A stretch of DNA of 13,307 bases from NCBI GenBank assembly GCA_948465625.1, contig CAOJXM010000008.1:1-13307 (forward strand). The letters run 5' to 3'. The stretch is from an uncultured Clostridium sp. GTDB taxonomy: Bacteria > Bacillota > Clostridia > TANB77 > CAG-508. How positions within the stretch are numbered: the first letter of the stretch is position 1; every line of letters begins with the position of its first letter. Below are positions 1-6,827 of this stretch, piece after piece. Under the pieces are notes generated by a model. The model saw only the letters and a program-made list of their open reading frames with translations, had not been told where the DNA came from and did not search any database. The translations under genes and the position numbers were made by a program.

Positions 1-1199
1 GCATAATGGTCTGTTATTTTACTATCATTTACATACTTTGTCTTGATTAAATTAGTAGAATATTTTTCTTCTACCATCTTTTTTACATAGCCTTGTATTT
101 CTTCATCTTGATAGTTTTTGGCAATCCCATTTAAGTTTTTGGCAATTTCTTTTGCCACTGCTGTGGATAGCACCCTTGCATCGGTTCTTGGATAAGTCAC
201 CAATTTTTTTTCATACAAATTTTGAATTACCTCTAGCGTCTCATCTGGCTTAATTTTAAATCTCTTCGTACACTCATTTTGAATTTCTGCTAAATTAAAC
301 AACAGGGGTGCATTTTCCTTTTGTTTGGCTTTTTTTACTTCGGTTATGGTAGCCTTTTTTCCTTTTAATGATAGGATAAATTCTTTTGCATCCTCTATTT
401 TCTTAAATCCAGTCTCGTTGTATAGTTTTGGTGAATTGTTCCAATTAGACTCAGTGGTAACTTTCCATTCTGCTTTAAAGGAACTTCCTTCTTCTCCAAA
501 CTCTCCTACAATTTTATAGTATTTTGTTTTCACAAAATTTCGAATCTCTATTTCTCTTGACACAATCATTCCCAATACACAAGTCATAACACGTCCCACT
601 GAAATAACAGCTCGGTCTTGTTGCATTTGGTTTGCCACTCTTTTTCCATAAATAAGGGAAAGTAATCTAGAAAAATTAATTCCAATCAAATAATCTTCTT
701 TCGCTCTTAAATAGGCAGAATCCGATAAACTATCATATTCTGATAAATCCTTGGCCTCTTTAATTCCTCTTAAAATTTCTTCCTCTGTTTGAGAATCAAT
801 CCAAACTCTTTTCTTACTCTTCCCTTGTACTCCTATCATTTGGTCCACTAATCGATAAATATATTCTCCTTCTCTTCCTGAGTCAGTACACACATAAATA
901 GTGTCAACTTCTTCTCTTTGCAAAAGTGATTTTATGGTATTAAATTGCTTTTGGACACTCGGAATTACCTCATATTTATACTCTTGTGGCATAAATGGCA
1001 AAGTATCTAATCGCCAAAACTTTAGCTTTTCATCATACACCTCTGGATAAGACATTGTAACAAGATGACCAACACACCAAGTTACAATCCATTCTTCTGA
1101 CTCCAAATAGCCATCTTTTCTTGTTGTATTTATTTTTAACACTTTCGCAAACTCCATTGCCACAGATGGTTTTTCTGTAATAAGTATCTTTTTTGCCAT
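1..1199 (-). CDS. topB: Type IA DNA topoisomerase (topoisomerase III-like), N-terminal 400 residues, truncated by window edge
   Basis: This enzyme relaxes or decatenates DNA by single-strand passage, cutting one strand through a 5'-phosphotyrosyl link. Seen: the frame is open from ATG at 1199 to the left edge (399 whole codons plus two bases). The N-terminal TOPRIM domain starts MAKKILITEKPSVA and has TDSGREGE at residues 105-112. The strand-binding core has RAKEDYLIGINFSR (about 165-178). The active-site segment TYPRTD is at 335-340, with Y336 the expected catalytic tyrosine. The last residues, DSKITDHYA, match the conserved stretch that continues as IIPT in the family. The start is supported by AAGGAAGGT at 1204-1212. 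The TOPRIM motif is D-x-G instead of D-x-D, a variant I believe occurs in TopB-like enzymes. The C-terminal half is outside the window, so TopB versus another type IA subgroup is inferred from the N-terminal style. Confidence 0.93.
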   Translation of the reverse strand, partial: MAKKILITEKPSVAMEFAKVLKINTTRKDGYLESEEWIVTWCVGHLVTMSYPEVYDEKLKFWRLDTLPFMPQEYKYEVIPSVQKQFNTIKSLLQREEVDTIYVCTDSGREGEYIYRLVDQMIGVQGKSKKRVWIDSQTEEEILRGIKEAKDLSEYDSLSDSAYLRAKEDYLIGINFSRLLSLIYGKRVANQMQQDRAVISVGRVMTCVLGMIVSREIEIRNFVKTKYYKIVGEFGEEGSSFKAEWKVTTESNWNNSPKLYNETGFKKIEDAKEFILSLKGKKATITEVKKAKQKENAPLLFNLAEIQNECTKRFKIKPDETLEVIQNLYEKKLVTYPRTDARVLSTAVAKEIAKNLNGIAKNYQDEEIQGYVKKMVEEKYSTNLIKTKYVNDSKITDHY

Positions 1200-1231
1200 A
1201 TCTACCTTCCTTAATTTATAATCTTTTGCTT

Positions 1232-1260
1232 ATTATATACCATCCTTCAAAAAAATTCAA
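1232..1260 (-). promoter_or_regulatory. Promoter of topB
   Basis: On the minus strand, TTGAAT (1255-1260) and TATAAT (1232-1237) are separated by exactly 17 nt. The expected transcript start is about 25-30 nt upstream of the ATG, leaving room for the ribosome site at 1204-1212. Its -35 is two bases from the -35 of the divergent J-domain gene promoter. Confidence 0.7.
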
Positions 1261-1262
1261 AC

Positions 1263-1291
1263 TTGTTTTTTACAGAATTCTATGGTACAAT
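1263..1291 (+). promoter_or_regulatory. Promoter of the J-domain gene (extended -10)
   Basis: TTGTTT (1263-1268), a 17-nt spacer and TACAAT (1286-1291), preceded by TG at 1283-1284 (extended -10 form TGnTACAAT). The transcript should begin near 1298, inside the first copy of the leader repeat. The -10 directly adjoins the GGGACG repeat, so part of the promoter could have arrived with that repeat. Confidence 0.6.
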
Positions 1292-1292
1292 A

Positions 1293-1348
1293 GGGACGGT
1301 TCTTTTTGGTCCAACTTGGACCATATGGGACGCTTCTTTAAGTTCCAA
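1293..1348 (+). repeat. Degenerate tandem repeat, two 22-nt copies, GGGACG(G/C)TTCTTT type
   Basis: Copy 1 (1293-1314) and copy 2 (1327-1348) match at 18 of 22 positions and begin 34 nt apart. Both start GGGACG, continue TTCTTT and end TCCAA. The repeat lies between the promoter and the ribosome site of the J-domain gene, so it forms the start of that mRNA leader. Palindromic elements beginning GGGACGGTTCT are, as I recall, interspersed in many Clostridia and some are linked to RAYT/IS200-like transposases. That link is recollection, not shown here. No other copy was seen in the window. Confidence 0.6.
1307..1323. repeat. 17-nt perfect palindrome in the J-domain gene leader
   Basis: TGGTCCAA (1307-1314), a single C, then TTGGACCA (1316-1323): 8-bp perfect arms. 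It overlaps the end of repeat copy 1. It could be the core of a decayed repeat, a protein-binding site (a 1-nt loop is too tight for a clean RNA hairpin without losing pairs), or a 5' mRNA structure. There is no T-run after it, so it is not a terminator. Confidence 0.6.
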
Positions 1349-1379
1349 ATGAAAAATATCGAATAAAGGAAATAAAAAT

Positions 1380-1976
1380 ATGAATTATTATGAAATATTG
1401 CAAGTGGATAAAAAAGCTTCTAAAGAAATTATTGATAAGGCTTTTAAAGTACTTGCCAAACAATATCATCCTGATGCTCATACTGAAGAAAAAAAGGACT
1501 GGGCAGAACAAAAATTTAAAGAATTAAATAATGCTTATGAGATTTTATCTGATGATGAAAAGCGAATGGAATATGATGCTACTTTAGAAGATGAAGTTTC
1601 AGATGTAGAAATTGCATTGGTACAAAAAAATAAGTACCTTTCTAATCTGGTAGAAGAATTACAAAATAAACTACGTGAATATGAAAATCAAAATTTTAGC
1701 TACAATTCTTTTTACACCGCTTCTTATGGACAACCTCACCAAACCTACCAACCACCTCAGTCAGAACCAAGAGTTGACCCTTATACTTACGAGCCATTTA
1801 AAAGAGAGAAACATCATTCTTTAAAAAGTTTTGCTTCTTTGCTAATTACTGTTTTTATTATTGTAATTGTGTTTACTGCTTTATGGTTCATTCCTTTTAC
1901 TCACCACATGATTATAAATTTATACGAAAATAATCCTATCATTAAAGGAATTGTAGATTTATTCCTTCATCATTAA
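1380..1976 (+). CDS. Membrane-anchored J-domain (DnaJ-like) protein
   Basis: Probably a co-chaperone that stimulates the ATPase of DnaK/Hsp70 from the membrane surface. Seen: 198 residues. A J domain spans about residues 2-68, with YYEILQV at the start, the essential HPD at 30-32 and the usual NNAYEILSDDEKRMEYD end. Next come a charged, helix-prone segment (about 75-103), a Pro/Gln/Tyr-rich linker (about 104-140) and one hydrophobic membrane segment (about 151-171), then a short tail ending DLFLHH. There is no Gly/Phe region, zinc-finger or DnaJ C-terminal substrate domain, so this is a class III J protein and not DnaJ itself. The start is supported by AAAGGA at 1365-1370. It is transcribed alone, divergent from topB and convergent with mutS. 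The client and precise role are unknown. Confidence 0.9.
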   Translation: MNYYEILQVDKKASKEIIDKAFKVLAKQYHPDAHTEEKKDWAEQKFKELNNAYEILSDDEKRMEYDATLEDEVSDVEIALVQKNKYLSNLVEELQNKLREYENQNFSYNSFYTASYGQPHQTYQPPQSEPRVDPYTYEPFKREKHHSLKSFASLLITVFIIVIVFTALWFIPFTHHMIINLYENNPIIKGIVDLFLHH

Positions 1977-2017
1977 AATGAAAGAAAGCATGCCTATTGC
2001 ATACTTTCTTTCATTTT
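1975..2017. terminator. Bidirectional terminator hairpin shared by the J-domain gene and mutS
   Basis: A 14-bp perfect stem (1975-1988 with 2004-2017), one C/A mismatch, then ATGC/GCAT and a 5-nt loop. The arms end AAAA/TTTT, so either strand gives a hairpin finishing in a T-run. The hairpin overlaps the stop codon of the J-domain gene and encodes the last residues of MutS (KMKESMQ plus stop), so it lies inside both convergent genes' ends. Confidence 0.8.
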
Positions 2018-4606
2018 CACTAAAGTATTTAATGCCTCAATTGGTGTCAAATCATTCAAATTAATTTGATCCAATTGATGTGCAATCTCTGCCAATTTAT
2101 AATTATACATATCTAGTTGCCCTTCTGGTTGCTTTTTACTTTGCTTACTTTCTCCATTTTGTACAAAAGCACTTCTTCTTTCTAATGTCTTCAAAATCTC
2201 ATTTGCTCTTTTTACCACTGGTTTTGGCACACCTGCTAAATTTGCTACATGAATTCCGTAGCTTTCATCTGTTCCACCCTCTACTATCTTTCTTAAGAAA
2301 ATAATATCTTCTCCTTTTTCTTTTACAGCAATCGAATAATTTTTTACCCCTTCTATTTTATCTGCTAATTCAATCAACTCATGGTAATGTGTTGCAAACA
2401 AAGTCTTAGCACCGCATTTTTCCTTATCTGCAATATATTGTGCAACTGCCCATGCAATGGATAATCCATCATAGGTAGAAGTTCCCCTTCCAATCTCATC
2501 CAAAATCACTAAACTTTTTGCAGTTGCTTCTTTTAATATGGTGGCTACTTCCATCATCTCTACCATAAAAGTACTTTGTCCCATACTTAAATCATCTGAT
2601 GCTCCTACTCTCGTAAAGATTTTATCTACAATTCCAATTTTCGCATAAGAAGCTGGTACAAAACTTCCTACTTGTGCCATTAAAGTAATTAATGCCACTT
2701 GCCTCATATAGGTTGATTTACCTGCCATATTGGGCCCTGTTATAATCGATAATCGTTCTTCCTCTTCATTTAAGTACGTATCGTTTGAAACAAATGCCCC
2801 ACTTGGTAACATCTTTTCAATCACAGGATGCCTTCCCTCTTTTATATCAATCTCGCCTGCTTCATCCATGATTGGTTTGACATAGTTTAAATCCTCTGCT
2901 ACCGTTGCAAAAGAAGTTAACACATCCAGGGTTGAAATAATATTGGCTGCTTTTTGTATTCTTTGAATTTGAACTGCTATTTTGCATCGAATCTCTACAA
3001 AAATATCATACTCTAGACCAACTAATTTTTCCTCTGCCCCTAATATCTTATTTTCCAACTCTTTTAATTCTTCGGTTATATACCTTTCTCCATTGGTCAA
3101 AGTTTGCTTTCGAATGAAGCGTTCTGGCACTTGGCTTAAATTCGATTTGGTTACTTCGATAAAATAGCCAAACACCTTATTAAATCCTATTTTTAAATTC
3201 TTAATTCCTGTTTTCTCTTTTTCCGTTACTTCTAATTCGACCAACCATCTTTTTCCGTCTGTTGTAGCTGTTTTTAATTCATCTACTTCCTTGTTATAGC
3301 CTAATTTAATTAAACCTCCGTCTTTTACCGAAATTGGTGGTTCCTCTATAATCGCATCCTCAATTAATTGGTATACATCTTCTAACACATCTAATTCTTC
3401 ATATAACTTTTTTAACAAAGCAGATTCTGTTGTAGACAATATTTTTTTTACACTTGGCAACTGGCTTAGTGAATTCTTCAAAGATATCATATCTCGTCCA
3501 TTGGCATTTCCATAAGAGATTTTACCAATCAATCTTTCAATATCATATACTTTTTTTAGAGCCTCTATTACATCTCCTTTTAGTATCACATTATTTTTCA
3601 ATTCCTCTACCGCATCTAGCCTTTGCTGTATTTCTTCTACTTCAATTAGTGGGTCATTTAACCATCTTCTTAAATGTCTACCACCCATTGAAGTACTTGT
3701 TTTGTCTAGTACCCAAAGTAAGGTTCCTTTTTTGCCCTTGTCCCTCATTCTCTCCGTTATTTCTAGATTTCTTCTAGCATTAATATCTAAGGCCATATAC
3801 TTGTTTGTACTATAGATTTGAATTTTGTTAATATGTTCTAACTTCATTTTTTGTGTTTGATTCAAGTATTCCAATAATCCATTGATTGCTTGTATGGTTA
3901 ACACTTTTTTCTCTAAATTTGATATTTTCTTTTCCTTATCATCTACGATTTCATACTGTGTAACAAGACTATTGCTATTACTTGAAAATGCCTCGATTGG
4001 CAATTGCGAAATAAATATCCCAAATCGTTCTTTTATTTTGCTAATCTCTTCTGTCGTTTGATATAACAAGTCATTCACAATTATTTCAGCTGGTGTAAAA
4101 CGAGAAATCTCATCCAACAATTTTTCAAAATTATTTTGTTCATTAATTTGTGTTGCATAAAAATCGCCTGTTGAAACATCGCACACTGCTACGCCAAAGA
4201 AGATACCTTGTTTAAAAGCCACCATTACATAGTTATTCTTCTTTTCTTCTAGTAAATTCGTTTCAATTAATGTACCTGGTGTAACAACTCGAATTACATC
4301 TCTTTTTACAATCCCCTTGGTTTGTTTTGGATCCTCTAGTTGCTCACAAATGGCAACTTTATATCCTTTTTGAATCAATCTTGCAGTATACATTTCTACT
4401 GCATGGTGTGGTACTCCACACATTGGTGCTCTTTCTGGTTGCCCACATTCTTTTCCTGTTAATGTGATTTCTAGTTCTCTTGAGGCAGTTATGGCATCCT
4501 CAAAAAACATTTCGTAAAAATCCCCTAATCGATAAAATAAAATACAATCTTTGTATTCCTCTTTTGTTTTTAAATAATTTTGCATCATAGGAGAAAACTC
4601 TGCCAT
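1994..4606 (-). CDS. mutS: DNA mismatch repair protein MutS
   Basis: MutS binds mismatches and small loops and, after ADP-ATP exchange, recruits MutL to start excision. Seen: 870 residues, a normal full length. The N-terminal mismatch-binding motif is FYE at 30-32. The connector, core and clamp regions follow. The ATPase has Walker A GPNMAGKST (624-632), Walker B ending ILDE (D703, E704) and the MutS signature DEIGRGTSTYDG. QLDMY at 830-834 resembles a sliding-clamp-binding peptide. The ATG directly follows the TAA of the upstream gene (0-nt gap). Its ribosome site AGGAG (4616-4620) lies inside that gene's last codons, so translation is probably coupled. It is the last gene of the miaB operon, and no mutL follows. 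Confidence 0.97.
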   Translation of the reverse strand: MAEFSPMMQNYLKTKEEYKDCILFYRLGDFYEMFFEDAITASRELEITLTGKECGQPERAPMCGVPHHAVEMYTARLIQKGYKVAICEQLEDPKQTKGIVKRDVIRVVTPGTLIETNLLEEKKNNYVMVAFKQGIFFGVAVCDVSTGDFYATQINEQNNFEKLLDEISRFTPAEIIVNDLLYQTTEEISKIKERFGIFISQLPIEAFSSNSNSLVTQYEIVDDKEKKISNLEKKVLTIQAINGLLEYLNQTQKMKLEHINKIQIYSTNKYMALDINARRNLEITERMRDKGKKGTLLWVLDKTSTSMGGRHLRRWLNDPLIEVEEIQQRLDAVEELKNNVILKGDVIEALKKVYDIERLIGKISYGNANGRDMISLKNSLSQLPSVKKILSTTESALLKKLYEELDVLEDVYQLIEDAIIEEPPISVKDGGLIKLGYNKEVDELKTATTDGKRWLVELEVTEKEKTGIKNLKIGFNKVFGYFIEVTKSNLSQVPERFIRKQTLTNGERYITEELKELENKILGAEEKLVGLEYDIFVEIRCKIAVQIQRIQKAANIISTLDVLTSFATVAEDLNYVKPIMDEAGEIDIKEGRHPVIEKMLPSGAFVSNDTYLNEEEERLSIITGPNMAGKSTYMRQVALITLMAQVGSFVPASYAKIGIVDKIFTRVGASDDLSMGQSTFMVEMMEVATILKEATAKSLVILDEIGRGTSTYDGLSIAWAVAQYIADKEKCGAKTLFATHYHELIELADKIEGVKNYSIAVKEKGEDIIFLRKIVEGGTDESYGIHVANLAGVPKPVVKRANEILKTLERRSAFVQNGESKQSKKQPEGQLDMYNYKLAEIAHQLDQINLNDLTPIEALNTLVKMKESMQ

Positions 4607-5341
4607 TTACTCATGCTCCTTTCCATTTTCTTTTTCTTTTATTTTTTTCATGATTTCTTGTTTGAATTTTTGTGGATTTTCTGGGTCATATTCTGGTAGC
4701 AAATAAATCTTTTCTAATTCTTTATCTTTTACAGTATATCTTGGTTCAAATCGTTGACTTGGTTTCAAACATAAATTAAATTCCGTTTCTGCTATGTTTA
4801 CCGTTCCTAGTTTCTCTTTTAAAAACATTAAGCGATAGTATAATTTTTCAGAAGAAATCATTAATTTTGCCTGATTTCGAATTAAGATATATTCTGCTGC
4901 ATTAATAACATACCCCTCTTTGGTAATAACCCAAAATTGTTCCAATATCGTAGTAGAAATATCTATTTTATCCACTCCTGTTGAATACAAATAAATATCC
5001 TTTTTTAGTGCTATATTTGTTTTTTCTGGGTTCATAGTTTGCAATTGTTCAATTCTTTCGCATTTCTTTTGTAGTGTAGTTACATCCTTGGTTATCATTC
5101 TTGGATATTGATTAATACAAGCTAAAATATCATCTCTTTTGATAAAAGCTTCTTGTTGTTTGACTAATCCTTCATTTCTAGTAATTCCTAAAAATTTTAA
5201 AATTTCAGCTAATTTGATAACAAACTTTTCTCTTGTTAACCTATTATCATTATTCCTAGTAAGTTCTCCATACCAGTTGCCAATTACCTTGCCATCTAGT
5301 TTAAATTTGACCATGATTTCTAGTGCTTCATCATAACTCAT
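4607..5341 (-). CDS. Hypothetical protein (244 residues) between miaB and mutS
   Basis: I do not recognise this protein. Seen: 244 residues, soluble, no signal peptide or membrane segment, rich in Lys/Glu/Ile and mostly helix-prone, with a highly charged tail (about 225-244). A middle stretch, about residues 70-95 (DDILACINQYPRMI and onward), has the spacing of helical mTERF-like repeats, but this is a weak impression. The start is supported by AAGGAG just upstream. It overlaps the end of miaB by 11 nt and abuts mutS with no gap, so it is surely translated with them. In Bacillus subtilis the miaB homologue and mutS are separated by ymcA (ricA) and cotE; this gene occupies the same place but shows no clear likeness to either. 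A link to tRNA modification or mismatch repair is only inferred from position. Confidence 0.85.
   Translation of the reverse strand: MSYDEALEIMVKFKLDGKVIGNWYGELTRNNDNRLTREKFVIKLAEILKFLGITRNEGLVKQQEAFIKRDDILACINQYPRMITKDVTTLQKKCERIEQLQTMNPEKTNIALKKDIYLYSTGVDKIDISTTILEQFWVITKEGYVINAAEYILIRNQAKLMISSEKLYYRLMFLKEKLGTVNIAETEFNLCLKPSQRFEPRYTVKDKELEKIYLLPEYDPENPQKFKQEIMKKIKEKENGKEHE
4616..4620 (-). promoter_or_regulatory. Ribosome binding site of mutS, inside the preceding gene
   Basis: Minus-strand AGGAG nine bases before the mutS ATG, lying within the final codons of the 244-residue gene whose TAA touches the ATG. This supports the chosen mutS start and translational coupling. Confidence 0.7.
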
Positions 5342-6707
5342 ATTTTTCTCCTTTTAAATACCACATATGCTCTGATACGATTTTTAATGGAATCATTTTG
5401 TCGATCCATTCTTCTTTTCCTTCAAACACCACTACTTTATTACTATCGGTTCTACCAGATAACATGGTGTCATTATTTTTGCTCTTTCCTTCTACTAATA
5501 CCTTTTGTATGGTTCCTATATACTTTTTATTATTCTGTTCCATTTGGCCTTCTACTAATTCTTTTAGTCGATTAAATCTTTCATGCTTTGTTTCTTCTGG
5601 AACTTGATTTTCCATTTTTTCTCCTGGGGTTCCTACTCGAATGGAATAAATAAACATATAAACTTGCTCAAATTGTACTTGCCTTACTACGTCCAAAGTA
5701 TCTTCAAAATCTGCTTCCTCTTCTCCTGCAAATCCTACAATAATATCAGTTGAAAAAACTACATTGGGAATTCTTTTTTTCATCTTATCAACTAAGTTTA
5801 AATATTGTTCTTTTGTATATTTTCGATTCATTAATTTTAACATTTTACTACTTCCTGATTGAAGTGGCAAATGAATTAATTTGCATACTTTATCACACTC
5901 TGCAATTGCCTCAATTACTTCATCTGTAAAATCCTTTGGATGTGGTGATACAAATCGAATTCTTTCAATTCCTTCTATTTTATTGACATCTTTTAATAAA
6001 TCTGCAAATCCATAGCCATTTCCTCCATCATAAGAATTTACATTTTGCCCTAATAAGGTTACTTCTTTATATCCTTCCTTGGCTAATTGTTCTATTTCTT
6101 TTACAATATCTTCTTTTTTTCTACTTCTTTCTCTTCCTCTTACATATGGCACAATGCAATAACTACAAAAATTATTACAGCCATACATAATGGTGACTGA
6201 TGCCTTTATGTTACTGGTTCTTTTGATTGGTAATCCCTCATAAATCTCTCCATCTATGTTTAAAATATCTTCTACTTTTTTATGACTTTGGATGGCTTGA
6301 TAAATATTTTCTGGCAATTTATGTAGGGTATGAGTTCCAAATAGGATATCAACAAAGGGATAACTTTGATGAAGCTTTTCTATGATATGCTTTTCTTGCA
6401 TCATGCAACCACCAATGGCTAATATGACATCTTTCTTTTCTTTATTCTTTTTGATTTCTCCAATTTTTCCAAATAGCTTGTCTTCTGCATTTTCTCTTAC
6501 ACAACAAGTGTTAAATACGACAAGGTCTGCCTCTTTTAGTTCTTGTGTTAGAGAATATCCCATCTCTTCTAACATGCCACTTATTTTTTCTGAATCGTTC
6601 TCATTTAACTGGCATCCCATCGTTAAGATATGGTATTTTAAGTTTTTTCCTTGATTTTCCTTTTTTATTTGGTTGCTGTATTCCATTTGTTTTTGTATTT
6701 CGTCCAC
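5331..6707 (-). CDS. miaB: tRNA-2-methylthio-N6-dimethylallyladenosine synthase MiaB
   Basis: This radical-SAM enzyme adds a methylthio group to i6A37 of tRNAs that read codons starting with U, using two 4Fe-4S clusters. Seen, with numbering from GTG at 6707 (458 residues): the N-terminal methylthiotransferase domain with C32 (GCQLNENDSE), C68 (NTCCVRE) and C101 (GGCMMQE); the radical-SAM site GCNNFCSYC with C177, C181 and C184; PYVRGRERSR following; and a C-terminal TRAM domain (about 380-455). An in-frame ATG at 6722 would add five residues, but GGAGGG (6715-6720) lies seven bases before the GTG and partly inside that ATG codon, and the ATG has no good ribosome site of its own. The ATG would also sit almost at the predicted transcript start. 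It is the first gene of the operon with the 244-residue gene and mutS. An assignment to the related MtaB or RimO is less likely from the motif set. Confidence 0.95.
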   Translation of the reverse strand: MDEIQKQMEYSNQIKKENQGKNLKYHILTMGCQLNENDSEKISGMLEEMGYSLTQELKEADLVVFNTCCVRENAEDKLFGKIGEIKKNKEKKDVILAIGGCMMQEKHIIEKLHQSYPFVDILFGTHTLHKLPENIYQAIQSHKKVEDILNIDGEIYEGLPIKRTSNIKASVTIMYGCNNFCSYCIVPYVRGRERSRKKEDIVKEIEQLAKEGYKEVTLLGQNVNSYDGGNGYGFADLLKDVNKIEGIERIRFVSPHPKDFTDEVIEAIAECDKVCKLIHLPLQSGSSKMLKLMNRKYTKEQYLNLVDKMKKRIPNVVFSTDIIVGFAGEEEADFEDTLDVVRQVQFEQVYMFIYSIRVGTPGEKMENQVPEETKHERFNRLKELVEGQMEQNNKKYIGTIQKVLVEGKSKNNDTMLSGRTDSNKVVVFEGKEEWIDKMIPLKIVSEHMWYLKGEKYEL

Positions 6708-6714
6708 GTATTTT

Positions 6715-6720
6715 CCCTCC
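6715..6720 (-). promoter_or_regulatory. Ribosome binding site that selects the GTG start of miaB
   Basis: GGAGGG on the minus strand, seven bases from GTG at 6707-6705. It overlaps the upstream in-frame ATG (6720-6722), so both starts cannot be used well. The near-consensus site favours GTG. Confidence 0.7.
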
Positions 6721-6734
6721 ATTTTTCTTGTTTT

Positions 6735-6763
6735 ATTTTATTACATTTTTCACGATTTTACAA
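6735..6763 (-). promoter_or_regulatory. Promoter of the miaB-unknown-mutS operon
   Basis: Minus-strand TTGTAA (6758-6763), 17-nt spacer, TAAAAT (6735-6740). The predicted start near 6728 leaves about 20 nt of leader before the GTG. It lies directly downstream of the terminator of the preceding surface-protein gene, which makes the operon an independent unit. Confidence 0.6.
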
Positions 6764-6779
6764 GATAAAATACAAAAAT

Positions 6780-6814
6780 AGAGAAATATTCCAATCCCAA
6801 TTGGTTATTTCTCT
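6780..6814 (-). terminator. Terminator of the GLUG-repeat prepilin-like gene
   Basis: A 9-bp perfect stem (AGAGAAATA at 6780-6788 with TATTTCTCT at 6806-6814), then a second 5-bp stem CCAAT/ATTGG and a 4-nt loop. On the minus strand it is followed by ATTTTTGTATTTT. It stands 13 nt after the stop codon of the gene at 6828-8306. Confidence 0.8.
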
Positions 6815-6827
6815 TGTTTTTTATTTC

